DNA of 64,000 nucleotides from Acidobacteriota bacterium. Lineage in GTDB: Bacteria; Acidobacteriota; Terriglobia; Bryobacterales; Bryobacteraceae. Where the stretch lies: the NCBI GenBank assembly GCA_017307505.1, contig JAFKEE010000043.1:1-64000 (forward strand). Direction: 5' to 3'. Made by a program: the position numbers and the translations under genes. The notes under the pieces were generated by a model. That model had not been told where the DNA came from. It worked only from the letters and a program-made list of their open reading frames with translations, and did not search any database. Below, piece by piece: positions 32,641-41,624 of the stretch; position 1 is the first letter of the stretch; each line of letters begins with the position of its first letter.

Positions 32641-35553
32641 ACCCAGCTTCAAGTGGCAGGTGAAGAAGTCTCCGGCCTGAACGGACTTAGGCGCACAGGA
32701 GAGACGGGTATTCTGATCGGGTTCCGTTGTCTTGGGATCAGCGGAAAGAGTGTCGGCCGAGGTTGTCGTGTTAGAGGTGATCAGCCGGGTGCTCTTGCCC
32801 GTGCCAGTAACGGTGACCGGTGTGGCTGTCGTGGAAGCTACGGTATTGAACACCACATCCACGTAGTAGTTGGCTGCTTTCCATGTGCTGTTCGGGAAAG
32901 CGACGCCACCGTACTTGTAGACGTCGTTCCCACCCTCTTCGGTGGTGGAGAGGGCATGGAGCGGGCCGTTGTCTACTCCGTTAGTGGCGAAGTAGTTGAT
33001 GTCAAAGGGGTAGCCGCCCTTTGGAGCCAGGTAGGAAATGATGTAAGTCGTGTTGGCAGAGATGGCCACGGGCTTCGAGAAGTTCGCCTGCTGCCATCCG
33101 GAAGCGGTTTCGCTGGCGAACTTCACCGATGCGAGAATCGTTCCGTTCTTCGTCCAAAGGTGGCCGCTGTGGGTTCCGGTGTTGGTGGACCCCTTGTAGA
33201 AGCGAACGCCGAGGACATAACCCGCTACCTTGCTGCGGAACTTCATGCCCAGTTCCACAGACGCTGTGTCTGTGCTGGTGGGCGTGGTCGGGACGGTGGA
33301 AGAGGTCCAAACCGAGCAGGGGCAGGTGACGACTGAGCCCGCGGTCAGAGTAATGGACGCGGTTTTGGACACGCCATTCGCCGTTGCGGTGATGACGACT
33401 GTCGAGGAAGCGGTCACCGTTCCTGCCGTGGCCGTAAATGTGGCCGATGTGGCGGAGGCCGCGGCAGTGACAGAGGCCGGCACCACGAGGACAGTGTTGT
33501 TGTCCGAGAGAGTCACGACAAGACCCGAAGACGGGGCTGCGCCGCTCAACTGGACCGTGCAGGTGGTTTTGGCACCGGAAGCCAATGAGGTGGGCGAGCA
33601 GGTGAGGGAGCTCACCGTGATTGTCGACAGCGGTCCAAGCGTCAGGGTGGCTGTCTGGGAGCCTCCGTTCAGCGTTGCGGTAAGGACGGCCGACTGGCTG
33701 CTGGAGACTGTGCCCGCTTTCGCCGTGAATGTCGCAGTGGAGGCGCCCGCGGCTACTGTGACCGAAGTGGGGGCGGTCAGGAGAGTGGAGTTACTGGCGA
33801 TCGTCACGGCCTGACCGCCGGTTGGAGCAGCGGCGGACAGGGTAACCGTACAAGTGGAAGAGCTACCCGAAGTCAGGCTGGTCGGATTGCAGGAGAGGCT
33901 GCTGACTACTGTCGCGGACGCGATGGTGACGGAAGCTGTCTTGGAGGTTCCGTTGGTCGTCGCGGTCACAGTGACGGCCGTTGTGGCTGTGACTGCAAAG
34001 GCGGCCACGGTAGTGCTCGACGTTGCGGAGAAGGTTGCCGTGGAAGATCCAGCGGGTACAGTGACGCTGCTCGGAACCATAAGGGCAGTGCTGTTGTCGG
34101 CGATGGCCACCACTTGACCAGCGGAGGGAGCCGCGGTGGTCAGGGTCACTGTACAGGTGGCAGTGGCGCCGACGGCGATGGTTGAGGGGCTGCAGGAGAG
34201 ACTGCTGAGCACCGTCAACGGAGTCACTGTGACGGGCGCGGACATCGAAGACCCGTTCGCGGTGGCCGTGACGGTGACGGAGGTGCTGACGGTCACCGCG
34301 GCGGCAGTGGCCGTAAAGGAAGCAGAGCTGGCGCCGGCCGCTACTGTTACGGACACGGGCACCGTCAGGGCTGCATTGTTGTCCGAGATAGCGACGGGCA
34401 GGCCACCTGTCGGGGCGGCACCGGAAAGAGTCACTGTACACGCGGAAGTGCCACCGGAACTAACGGAAGAAGGTGTGCACAAGAGGCTGCTGATCACCGC
34501 GAGCGGAGTCACTGTGACGGATGCCGTCCGGGAGGACGCGTTTGAGGTGGCGGTGACAGTGACGGTCGTGCTGGACGTGACGGAAGTGGCGGTAGCCGTA
34601 AAGAGGACGGAGGTAGAGCCCGCTGCGACGGTCACGGAGGAGGGCACAGTGAGAGCCGCACTATTGTCTGTGACGGTCACCACCTGGCCACCGGCCGGGG
34701 CGGCGCTGGAGAGGGTCACCGTGCACGAGGAAGTGCCACCGGCACTGATCGAGGAAGGTGAACACAGCAGGGTGCTGATGATGGGCAGAGGATTCACCGT
34801 GACGGATGCCGTCCTGGAGGATCCGTTTACCGTAGCGGTGACAGTGACCGCTGTGCTGGCCGTCACGGAAGCGGCCGTTGCCGAGAATGAAGCGGAGGTG
34901 GAACCGGCTGCGACGGTTACGGACGAGGGTACGGTGAGAGCTGAACTGTTGTCGGAGATGGCCACGGCCAGGCCACCGGTGGGGGCAGCACTGGAAAGAG
35001 TCACAGTGCACGAGGACGCGCCGCCGGAGGTGACTGACGTGGGCGTGCAAGTCAGCAGGCTCGGGGTTGGGGCAATCACTGGGGAGGATACGGAGATCGC
35101 CCCAATATTGACATTAAGGGGTATTAAACTCCCAGATGAAGACGCGGCGAGGCCAGTCATCTGTAGCGAAGGGGTGGATGAGGCCGTGGAGGAGACTGAG
35201 AACGTCGCTGTAGCTACGACGGAGTCGCTCAGTGTGTTCGTGTTCATGCCCGAGAGCAGACACGTGGTGGAACCGGTGGTGTTGTTGCAAGTCAAAGACT
35301 TACCTGAGGCGACAGTGGCGGAACTTGCGGACACACCGACCAAAGTAAAGTCCGTTGTGGGGTATGACAGCGTCCATTGCAACGCTGCCGGTTGAATCCC
35401 TCCCGACAGGGTGAGATCGATTGATACGCTCCCGCCACGAGTGGCAGATACAGAAGCCGAGCTGAGCACCCCAGTCTGGGCGATTGAAGCTGTTGGCAGC
35501 AGGAGGAGGTAAGGAAGCAAACCGAACAAGCGTCGCGAAAAAGAACAAATCAT
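31477..35553 (-). CDS. Giant secreted adhesin with ~6 Cys-paired Ig-like repeats
   Basis: A 1358-residue protein built like its neighbour at 24985-30498 but with fewer repeats: a signal peptide (LLPYLLLLPTASIAQ), a cohesin-like domain (AGK/SGKSL, TTCLLSGMN), six Ig-like repeats each with a Cys pair, a DUF4082-like module (CPCSVWTSS), He_PIG-like Ig domains and a Solibacter-type C-terminal module (ALPGDLISIRATGLG). The C-terminal ~380 residues are very similar to those of the other adhesin. The start ATG at 35553 is just downstream of an AGTACT-type motif. Confidence 0.8.
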   Translation of the reverse strand: MICSFSRRLFGLLPYLLLLPTASIAQTGVLSSASVSATRGGSVSIDLTLSGGIQPAALQWTLSYPTTDFTLVGVSASSATVASGKSLTCNNTTGSTTCLLSGMNTNTLSDSVVATATFSVSSTASSTPSLQMTGLAASSSGSLIPLNVNIGAISVSSPVIAPTPSLLTCTPTSVTSGGASSCTVTLSSAAPTGGLAVAISDNSSALTVPSSVTVAAGSTSASFSATAASVTASTAVTVTATVNGSSRTASVTVNPLPIISTLLCSPSSISAGGTSSCTVTLSSAAPAGGQVVTVTDNSAALTVPSSVTVAAGSTSVLFTATATSVTSSTTVTVTATSNASSRTASVTVTPLAVISSLLCTPSSVSSGGTSACTVTLSGAAPTGGLPVAISDNNAALTVPVSVTVAAGASSASFTATAAAVTVSTSVTVTATANGSSMSAPVTVTPLTVLSSLSCSPSTIAVGATATCTVTLTTAAPSAGQVVAIADNSTALMVPSSVTVPAGSSTATFSATSSTTVAAFAVTATTAVTVTATTNGTSKTASVTIASATVVSSLSCNPTSLTSGSSSTCTVTLSAAAPTGGQAVTIASNSTLLTAPTSVTVAAGASTATFTAKAGTVSSSQSAVLTATLNGGSQTATLTLGPLSTITVSSLTCSPTSLASGAKTTCTVQLSGAAPSSGLVVTLSDNNTVLVVPASVTAAASATSATFTATAGTVTASSTVVITATANGVSKTASITLTAGSVVTCPCSVWTSSTVPTTPTSTDTASVELGMKFRSKVAGYVLGVRFYKGSTNTGTHSGHLWTKNGTILASVKFASETASGWQQANFSKPVAISANTTYIISYLAPKGGYPFDINYFATNGVDNGPLHALSTTEEGGNDVYKYGGVAFPNSTWKAANYYVDVVFNTVASTTATPVTVTGTGKSTRLITSNTTTSADTLSADPKTTEPDQNTRLSCAPKSVQAGDFFTCHLKLGDPKNDVAEGDIPVSTSSHDVRLPTTLSVRSGKRSLSFRGFVDPASSESSVVISAGEGDSLVSDEISISPASAPVISLPDRQFVKLGSPIGFTVAAQDGSGLPVEVSAAELPEGASFDAESGKFFWTPAPNQAGDSTLLFAASNSAGVAAPGSVPVTIDSGLPLIAKPELTACAPGALASIQGRWLTADEAADSDPTGASLQLAGSVVRINGSAVPILSASSTSLTFLCPSADPGAQLDITVETESGDSASLHTTMLEANPVLLPAPDSNPAAEQPEGFISFADSDRLAIVRDARQLGEPALPGDLISIRATGLGLNADTPGALSVSIGGIDAAIQSVTPDPNAAGVYLVQIRVPEAAAAGLDIPVELNLRSQSGTKLTSAKVTLAIE

Positions 35554-35570
35554 AATGTCAACTCACTGTT

Positions 35571-35590
35571 AGTACTATGGATACTAGTAC
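35571..35590. promoter_or_regulatory. AGTACT...ACTAGTACT motif upstream of the second adhesin
   Basis: AGTACTAT followed by ACTAGTAC, 18 bp upstream of the adhesin start at 35553. It matches the motif found at 35918 and 47613. Confidence 0.5.
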
Positions 35591-35917
35591 TTTTTTAGTT
35601 TAGCTTAGCATGCGGGTGTCAGAAGGGAATCGGGTCGGATGGGTTTATAGGGACGAAAAGGTCCGGTGATGAATGCAAGAAACGCCTTATCATCTTTCTC
35701 TCGGCGTTGACCTGCGATGTGGCGCAAAGCAAACAAAGGCGTGGGCTTGCCTTACTGCAGAGTAATGAAGATTACACAATGAAGGCGGGTGTGCGTTTGG
35801 AGACTGGTGCTCTAGTACCAAGCAGCCTGTATGGCAAGTGATGTGCCATTTCACTCTGTATTTGGTTTCTATCACTTATGAAGGCTATCGGGAGAGGCGA
35901 CGGTAAAATGTACCAAC

Positions 35918-35929
35918 AGTACTAGTACT
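35918..35929. promoter_or_regulatory. AGTACTAGTACT perfect palindrome
   Basis: A perfect 12-bp palindrome in the divergent region between the two secreted-protein genes. It is the clearest copy of the motif shared with 35571 and 47613. Confidence 0.55.
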
Positions 35930-36252
35930 TTTGGATCTAAGCGTGTAGGAATTACCGGAGGGTTTTGTTAATCTTTGGGGGACTCGGGGCGAGACGATTT
36001 AGGTGATGCTCTTTTATCGAGGGTGGATCCTCGCCACTCTGTTAGCAATTTGACAGGTGGACGTGGGGGTACTGTGCTGCGGGTTGGTGGTGCAGTGAGA
36101 TGGGTCCAGGTTTGGTTACGGGGAGGGTTGACGGCCTGTAACTCTTTGAGTCACAGGCGGTTTGAAGGTGCACGACTGTGAAATTTAGGGAGCTTAGTTC
36201 TAGAGGTAGAGATGAACCAGCGAATTGCCTTGCTGGATAGTGGGTTTACCCT

Positions 36253-37404
36253 ATGTTGAAAAGTCTGATCGGACTACTTGCCGGCTGCGCGACAATGTTG
36301 CACGGCGCCAGTTTGTCGATCGTAACCACTTCTAGCACAAGCAGTTCGAGGGTGATTGCCGAGGTGCAACTGGCTTCAGGTGGCGATCGGGTGTCGGCGG
36401 TGCAGTTCGATCTGACCTATGAGGCGGCCCTAGGTATGTCGGCGACAGTTGGCGCGGTGGCCGTGGGGGCGGGGAAGGATCTATTCGTCAGTGAGATCTC
36501 GCCTGGCCATCTTCGGGTGCTGGTGGTTGGGCAGAACTCTTCCTTGCTGGACGACGGAGTTGTGGCCTCGCTAGCTCTATCTGCGTCCGCCTTCCCGGTT
36601 CCGGGCGCTTCTACCCTGCAGTTTGAGAGCGCGGTGGCCAGTGATCCTGACGGGCAAAGGGTGGGTGTTACTACTACGGGTGGCACTCTTGCACCGTGGA
36701 CCAACACCAATTGGCCCACCGTGGGCGTTTTTCCGCATCTCGCAACAGGAGGGGGCTGGAAGTCCAGTTTCACCTTGCTCAACCTGACTTCAAGCCCCAG
36801 TTTGGCGCGACTTGTTTTCTGGGATGACGGAGGGGTGCCGCAGGTTGTCCGTTTGAAGTTCCCTCCGGACGAGGGGCTGCCCGCTCAAACGGCCTCGGTG
36901 CTGGAGGTGACCATCCCGGCTCAGGGCGTCATGGTCGTGGAGACGGATACGGAGCCGGATTCAACTGTCCGGGTAGGCTCGGTTGAATTGCAGGCGTCCA
37001 CCGGTATCTCCGGTTCCGCGACCTTTAGCCATCAACAGGACACAGGCCAGTCCATGGAGGCGGTTGTTCCACTGGAGACGCGCCAGCCAGCTTCCTTTGT
37101 GCAGCCGTTCGACAACACGCAGGAGTTCATGACTGCCGTTGCGTTGAGCAATTCTTCCGGCTCAGCATCCACCGGTCTCCAGGTGATCGCTCGAGACAGG
37201 CTGGGCAACCAGCTTTTCACGGATGCAATCCCGCTTGCCGGGCATGGGCATCTGTCGTTCTCGGTGATCGACAAGTATGCCGTTCTGGCTGGGCAGCGGG
37301 GGACTTTGGAGTTTCTGAGCCCCAGTGGTGGTTCGATCGCGGTTCTCGGGCTTCGATTCAACAGTAACGGGACATTCACGTCAGTCCCGGCCCAAGTGCG
37401 CTGA
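36253..37404 (+). CDS. Secreted cohesin-like domain protein
   Basis: A 383-residue protein. A signal peptide (MLKSLIGLLAGCATMLHGA) precedes a cohesin-like beta-sandwich; the AGKDLFV-LRVLVVGQNSSLLDDGVVASLAL segment parallels the AGKSL-x-CLLVGxN region of both giant adhesins. The C-terminal half (ATGGGWKSSFTLLNLTSS, MTAVALSNSSG) looks like two copies of a repeat seen in Acidobacteriota secreted proteins, but I cannot name it. No catalytic motif visible. It lies next to the EPS export genes and may bind the matrix. Confidence 0.7.
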   Translation: MLKSLIGLLAGCATMLHGASLSIVTTSSTSSSRVIAEVQLASGGDRVSAVQFDLTYEAALGMSATVGAVAVGAGKDLFVSEISPGHLRVLVVGQNSSLLDDGVVASLALSASAFPVPGASTLQFESAVASDPDGQRVGVTTTGGTLAPWTNTNWPTVGVFPHLATGGGWKSSFTLLNLTSSPSLARLVFWDDGGVPQVVRLKFPPDEGLPAQTASVLEVTIPAQGVMVVETDTEPDSTVRVGSVELQASTGISGSATFSHQQDTGQSMEAVVPLETRQPASFVQPFDNTQEFMTAVALSNSSGSASTGLQVIARDRLGNQLFTDAIPLAGHGHLSFSVIDKYAVLAGQRGTLEFLSPSGGSIAVLGLRFNSNGTFTSVPAQVR

Positions 37405-37415
37405 GGCGCTTGCGC
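37404..37415. terminator. Short hairpin between convergent genes
   Basis: GGCGC-TT-GCGCC between the secreted protein and the export protein gene. Short, no U-tract, so only weakly supported. Confidence 0.3.
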
Positions 37416-37425
37416 CGGATTCCGG

Positions 37426-38466
37426 TTAACGCAAGAAGGCAGTAACGATGATGTAGGGAACAGATCCTACTAACCCGGGGAGCAAACCAGTTGAAAGAGC
37501 TTTGCCACCGGAGGCTTTCGATACGTACAGGATGTCGTTCGACAGCAGGGGGAAGTCACCCTGCCTGCCTTCGAGCAAATCCTTCATATCGATCACGATC
37601 TCGGAGCGGCGGTTGGTGCCGATGATTGACCGCAGAATGCGGACCTTGTTGCGGTTGGCCGTGGGGGCGAACCCGCCCGCTTCAGTGAGGGCCTGGGTCA
37701 CGGAGACGGAACCGCGCTGGCCCAGTTCGATGATGGCCGATCTTGCGACATCGCCAGTGACGAATACCCGTTCAGACAGCTCAGCACTGATGATGTCGTA
37801 AGGCTGGAGGATGATGTCCTCTTCCGGGTTGATGTTTTGGGTCAGACTCTCCAGGCTGATGTCGACGGTGCTGACCTTGCGCTCAGCGTTCACGACGGCA
37901 TTTTGCAGCGGGATGGGCCCGTATTCGGCGCGGCGGGTAATGCGGATCCGGTGGCCGGCGTTCGGTTGCAGTCCACCAACGGTGGACAGCATTTCGATGA
38001 GACCATGCCCGCCCTGTAGGGGATAGAGCCCAGGATTGCGAAACGAACCGACAAAGAACACGGGTTCGCTGCGGAATTGAACGAGGCTGATGTACACCTG
38101 GGGTTCACGGACAAACTCCCGGAGCCTGGTCACCAGATCGGCTTCCAGGGCACGGATCGACAGGCCGGCGGCCTTTACGCGCCCGACGATTGGGAGCTCG
38201 AGAAAGCCCTCGGCATTGACACGAAAGGGCTGTTCATTGATCTCGTTCACGCCTGGCGTGCGAATCAGGATCTGGTCGTTTGCGCCGAGTATGTAGTCCG
38301 GCCGAACGGAGGCTCCACCCTGCGCCGCAGCGGCTCCGGATGGCGGTTGGGCCTGGGCACCTTGGCCCAGAGCAAAAGACAGGGAGCCAAGCAGCAGCAA
38401 ACTCAGGGGCAACACGGCAGGCAGACAAACTCGCGAAATTCCAGAGAACCTCATGGGCGCAATCAT
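37426..38466 (-). CDS. wza: Polysaccharide export protein (Wza-like, SLBB domains)
   Basis: A 346-residue protein. A hydrophobic signal (LPLSLLLLGSLSFA) is followed by the poly-export motif (YILGANDQILIRTPGVNEINEQPFRV, VNAEGFLELPIVGRVKAAGLS), then two SLBB-type domains (VFFVGSFRNPGLYPL, RVFVTGDVARS) and a hydrophobic C-terminus. No lipobox is visible. Family members form an outer-membrane conduit for EPS together with a Wzc-like partner; none is in the window. It shares direction with the NusG-like gene, 9 bp upstream. Confidence 0.88.
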   Translation of the reverse strand: MIAPMRFSGISRVCLPAVLPLSLLLLGSLSFALGQGAQAQPPSGAAAAQGGASVRPDYILGANDQILIRTPGVNEINEQPFRVNAEGFLELPIVGRVKAAGLSIRALEADLVTRLREFVREPQVYISLVQFRSEPVFFVGSFRNPGLYPLQGGHGLIEMLSTVGGLQPNAGHRIRITRRAEYGPIPLQNAVVNAERKVSTVDISLESLTQNINPEEDIILQPYDIISAELSERVFVTGDVARSAIIELGQRGSVSVTQALTEAGGFAPTANRNKVRILRSIIGTNRRSEIVIDMKDLLEGRQGDFPLLSNDILYVSKASGGKALSTGLLPGLVGSVPYIIVTAFLR

Positions 38467-38475
38467 ACCAGCAAC

Positions 38476-39027
38476 TTATGATGTTTGGCTGGGAATGCTT
38501 CCGCCATTGTCGATGAGCTCTACACGAGGAGAAGAATTCAGCAGGGGGCGGACCCAGGAGGTGTCGATTTCGGCTGAGACTGAGCGCTGAAGCAGGCTGA
38601 CGGAAACGACAATCCGGAGCTTGCCCTTTAGCCTCTGGAGAATCCCTTCGAGGCCGGCAAGGGGACCACGCTCAATCAACACCGAGTCGCCTTCTTTGAG
38701 AAACGGCCAAGGCGAAACAGCGACGCCCGATCGAACCATAGTGCGGACACGCTCCATCTCGAGCTCTGCGATGGAAACAGGCTGTTTCCCTATACCGACA
38801 AGGCCAACAACTCCGGGTACCGTCAAGACGGGCATACGGTCGTTCACGTTCAGGCGGCAAAAGACGTAGCCGGGGAATAGGGGCTGATCAATGGACTTAA
38901 TCCTGTCTGACCACTGGCGCTCCACCCGGTACGACGGGGTAAACTCCTCGAAGCCGCGTTCGCGCAAGTGGAGAGACACCACAGCCTCGCGGTTCGAACG
39001 GACACGTACTGCATACCACGGATTGAT
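38476..39027 (-). CDS. NusG-like EPS antiterminator (UpxY/RfaH type), non-canonical start
   Basis: A 183-residue NusG paralog. From the first GTG at 38982 the product would lack the conserved WYAVRVRSNRE motif, which is encoded in frame just upstream. That upstream frame reaches a stop with no ATG, GTG or TTG. A GGAGG core at 39035-39039 (minus strand) lies 7 nt before an ATC at 39027 (II-NPWYAV), so ATC initiation is the simplest reading; a sequencing error or frameshift is the alternative. It has the KOW-like EGDSVLIERGPLAGLEGILQ segment. Such proteins bind elongating RNA polymerase and suppress termination within EPS operons. Confidence 0.72.
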   Translation of the reverse strand: MNPWYAVRVRSNREAVVSLHLRERGFEEFTPSYRVERQWSDRIKSIDQPLFPGYVFCRLNVNDRMPVLTVPGVVGLVGIGKQPVSIAELEMERVRTMVRSGVAVSPWPFLKEGDSVLIERGPLAGLEGILQRLKGKLRIVVSVSLLQRSVSAEIDTSWVRPLLNSSPRVELIDNGGSIPSQTS

Positions 39028-39111
39028 GATGCCTCCTCCAGGCCTCTCCCGACCCCCAAGCTCGCTAATCTGACCGAATAGCTGAGGATCTGGAGAGTTA
39101 TCTCCGAAGTT

Positions 39112-39128
39112 TCACATTGACCCAATGT
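39112..39128. promoter_or_regulatory. Inverted repeat upstream of the NusG-like gene
   Basis: CACATTG and CAATGTG flank a 3-bp centre, about 85 bp upstream of the ATC start. It could be an operator. Confidence 0.35.
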
Positions 39129-39279
39129 GAGTCTGTTGTCAATAGTCTGGCAGTTCCAGTACAGTAAAGCACCCATAGCTTTGACGGTTTCGAACGTTTG
39201 CATTGGTCTCCGGGGCCTTTGAAAGCCCGAGCCCGGCGGGTGACGACTGAGTTCCCGCGCCCAGTTTATGAGCGCCAGA

Positions 39280-40875
39280 TCATCGGCGACCTACCTGGAA
39301 GCTCGCCTCCATCAGGAGGTCGACATCCACGGCCTCTCCGTTTCGGATCGCTGGGGTAAAGAGCCATTTCTCCATTTCCGCCACCAGTTCCGGCATCCGT
39401 TGAGCGACCGAGCCTGGCGGGACAGTGACTGCGGTGAGCCTTCCATTCTTGCCCAGCCGGGCAGAAATCCAGATCTTCCCCTCCAAAGCAGGGCCGCCCG
39501 TCGAAGGTTGGAACTGTGTCTTCTGAGCGGTTGGTGGCCGCATGACTGTGCGGCTCCCGCTTACCGGGGCAGTGGCCTCGCCAAACCATACGACCCAGTC
39601 CTGGAGGTCCGAAGGCCCAGGCATCACGGTGCAGTACACCACCCGGTTGAGAAAGGCGCTGTTCACCTGCGGGGGAACATGCCGGGAGGCAGGCCACTGC
39701 GGGACCGAGACGCTGGGGGTATCCAACCTGGGACGATAGGGTGGCGGCCGGGTCGGTATGGCCATCGCAGCAGCGGGGGAGGGGGCAGCCGGGGTTTTGT
39801 TAGCGGCCATGACGCCCGGGCCGTCACCACCTTTACCTCCCTGCACAGTCACATTGGGCACAACCAAGCCCGATTTTGAGCCGCCGGAATCACCGTTGCC
39901 ATTTGCCGAACCCGTGGTGGCCCCGGCATTAATCTTTGCAGAACGATTGCCTTCGGGTGGGATGATGGCTCCGTTGGCAAGAGGATTGGCGGAGAGGATG
40001 ACAGCGGAGATCTCGCCAGGGATGCCCGCTTGCCCTTGCCCTTGACCAGGCTCCACGTCAGGCATGTTGAGTGTAGAGCCGTTCGATGACCCCTTCGATG
40101 CTCCTCCCAGACCATTGCGGCCCGCGATTCCGGCCGGGGCCTCGAACTTGCGAAGTGGCGCCTTAGGGGTCGTATCGAGCTGCCCGCGCGGCAGCGCAAC
40201 CTTGACGTCCTGGATACTTGAGGGCTGGATGGGGAGGCCATCTGGCTCGTCTATCACCCGAGTCGCGATTTGCCGTGGCTTCTCGGGCTGGAGGGTGAAT
40301 TTCTTAGGCTCGGGCTTCGGCGCGTTGATTTTTGACAGGCTTGAAAGCGGGTTCTTGTCCACATTGGGCCCTTGTTGCCGCGCAAGAGCAGGCTCGACGA
40401 GCTCTGTCGGGTGAACCTGCCGCGGTTGCTCAACAGGAGCCACGAACTTCCTGGTGGGCTGAGCGGCAGGTTGCCGGGTCATGACAACGTTTGGCGAGGG
40501 CAAAGGTTGCTGCTCGACCGGTTTGGGGAGCGGCACATAGATGAACTGATCAGTCCGCGTGGCGTTGGGCGGCGAAACGTGAATGCTGGGTTGGTCAGAT
40601 AGCTTTCGGGGTGTGGCTGTGGTGGCTTGGCTGGACGAGGGTGAGATATCGGGCAATCTCTGGTTTCGGCGTAACCAAATAATTGTGCGAGGCTTAGCCG
40701 TCTCAATCTCGATGGGCCGGCGATTGTTCTGCGCGCTCCAGACCGTGTTTGGGAATGGGGGGAGGAGCCACAAGGCAGAGATGACGATTGCGTGGAGGCA
40801 GAGTGAGATCGCGAAGGATGCGAGACTTGGCAGTTTGCGCGACCCAGGATTCTCCTCTGATAGCATTTTGATCAT
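39280..40875 (-). CDS. TonB-like protein (TonB C-terminal domain)
   Basis: About 531 residues from the ATG at 40875 (a GTG at 40893 is also possible). One N-terminal membrane segment (SFAISLCLHAIVISALWLL) is followed by a long Pro/Gln-rich periplasmic linker, and a C-terminal TonB-type domain (WISARLGKNGRLTAVTVPPGS, MEKWLFTPAIRNGEAVDVDLLMEASF). It lies near the export and antiterminator genes and could energise an outer-membrane transporter, though no ExbB/ExbD is nearby. Alternatively it is one of the many TonB-domain proteins of unknown role in this phylum. Confidence 0.75.
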   Translation of the reverse strand: MIKMLSEENPGSRKLPSLASFAISLCLHAIVISALWLLPPFPNTVWSAQNNRRPIEIETAKPRTIIWLRRNQRLPDISPSSSQATTATPRKLSDQPSIHVSPPNATRTDQFIYVPLPKPVEQQPLPSPNVVMTRQPAAQPTRKFVAPVEQPRQVHPTELVEPALARQQGPNVDKNPLSSLSKINAPKPEPKKFTLQPEKPRQIATRVIDEPDGLPIQPSSIQDVKVALPRGQLDTTPKAPLRKFEAPAGIAGRNGLGGASKGSSNGSTLNMPDVEPGQGQGQAGIPGEISAVILSANPLANGAIIPPEGNRSAKINAGATTGSANGNGDSGGSKSGLVVPNVTVQGGKGGDGPGVMAANKTPAAPSPAAAMAIPTRPPPYRPRLDTPSVSVPQWPASRHVPPQVNSAFLNRVVYCTVMPGPSDLQDWVVWFGEATAPVSGSRTVMRPPTAQKTQFQPSTGGPALEGKIWISARLGKNGRLTAVTVPPGSVAQRMPELVAEMEKWLFTPAIRNGEAVDVDLLMEASFQVGRR

Positions 40876-41624
40876 CTTGCGTCCGCACCCCACCTCAGAC
40901 CGGAGTCACTCCATCTTACATAGGTTGAGAAGGCCCTCATAACCACTCGGATAGCACTCTATCTTTTCGCAAAACGGAAGCGGGTACCACCATCTCCGCA
41001 CGCATACCTTCAGTGTAAGTCGTTAAAGACAAAATAGATCGTGCTTCCTTGTTCAGAGGGAGGACAAGAGTCCTGGATAGGTAGCCCAGGGGGGGGATCC
41101 AACCCCCCCCTTCCTTGGGCGTCCCGATTTCCGCAGAATAGGTACTGCAATTCCCCCACCGCCTCGGAGGAGACAGTCATGGGACCGAAAGGGCGGTAGC
41201 CTGTCCAAAACAGCTCCCCAGTGGATTCAGTCTCAAACGCGATAACGAGAGCGCCCAGAATGCCAACTGGCCAAGCGATTGGGTTCAAATGCCCCTCTCA
41301 TTCAATTGAGTTGGTATTCCGATAACCGGAACGAATGTGGCCATTGGAAGTTGGGCATTTCTGATCGCAGAGCGATGGTAGCGACAGGCAGGGACGCTGC
41401 CACTTGTGGAGCAACCCCGCAGATAAGAGTCTGGGATCGCGACAAGTAGCTTGAGTTGCTCATGTGCAGGCAATCAACCGCAGAATTTCGAAAATTGCAG
41501 AGAATCCGGCAACAATAGTGGACTCAATTGTCCAAGTAGTGGATGCCGATAACGGAGATGTCGCTCCGAATGGCGAGGAGTGGACAGCAGAAAACGGCGC
41601 CGGGGAGGATAGGTGTGGTAACCC
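40876..41624. other. Leader region of the EPS cluster with an RNA-like element
   Basis: About 750 bp without a convincing gene (a 72-codon frame at 41464-41682 has no supporting signal). It contains the structured element at 41071-41206. Confidence 0.6.
41071..41206 (+). ncRNA. Candidate structured leader RNA, copy A
   Basis: This and 57816-57958 share a GC hairpin near the 5' end and a 3' core GGGACCGAAAG-G-GCGGTAGCCTG. In this copy the core is closed by ACAG (41173-41176) and CTGT (41201-41204); in the other copy by GCAG and CTGC, a compensatory change. The inner CCG/CGG pair and GG/CC pair are shared. It lies upstream of the priming sugar-transferase operon. It is a possible riboswitch; the ligand is not known. 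Confidence 0.6.

Larger units (their letters stand above)
35554..36252. other. Divergent intergenic region with AGTACT motifs and a hairpin
   Basis: About 700 bp between divergently transcribed secreted-protein genes. It holds AGTACTAT...ACTAGTACT (35571-35590), CTAGTACC (35812-35819), AGTACTAGTACT (35918-35929) and a hairpin GCCTGT-a-ACTC-ttt-GAGT-c-ACAGGC (36134-36158) in the likely leader of the gene at 36253. No coding sequence seen. Confidence 0.6.

Noticed and set aside
34136-35395. 419-codon plus-strand frame opposite the second adhesin
   Set aside because: Shadow frame of the repeats, no own signal or domain.
36715-36725. CCCACCGTGGG outside the plasmid-like region, similar to the module 1 palindromes
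   Set aside because: A single match in a coding region of GC-rich DNA, with no neighbours at 18 bp; likely chance.
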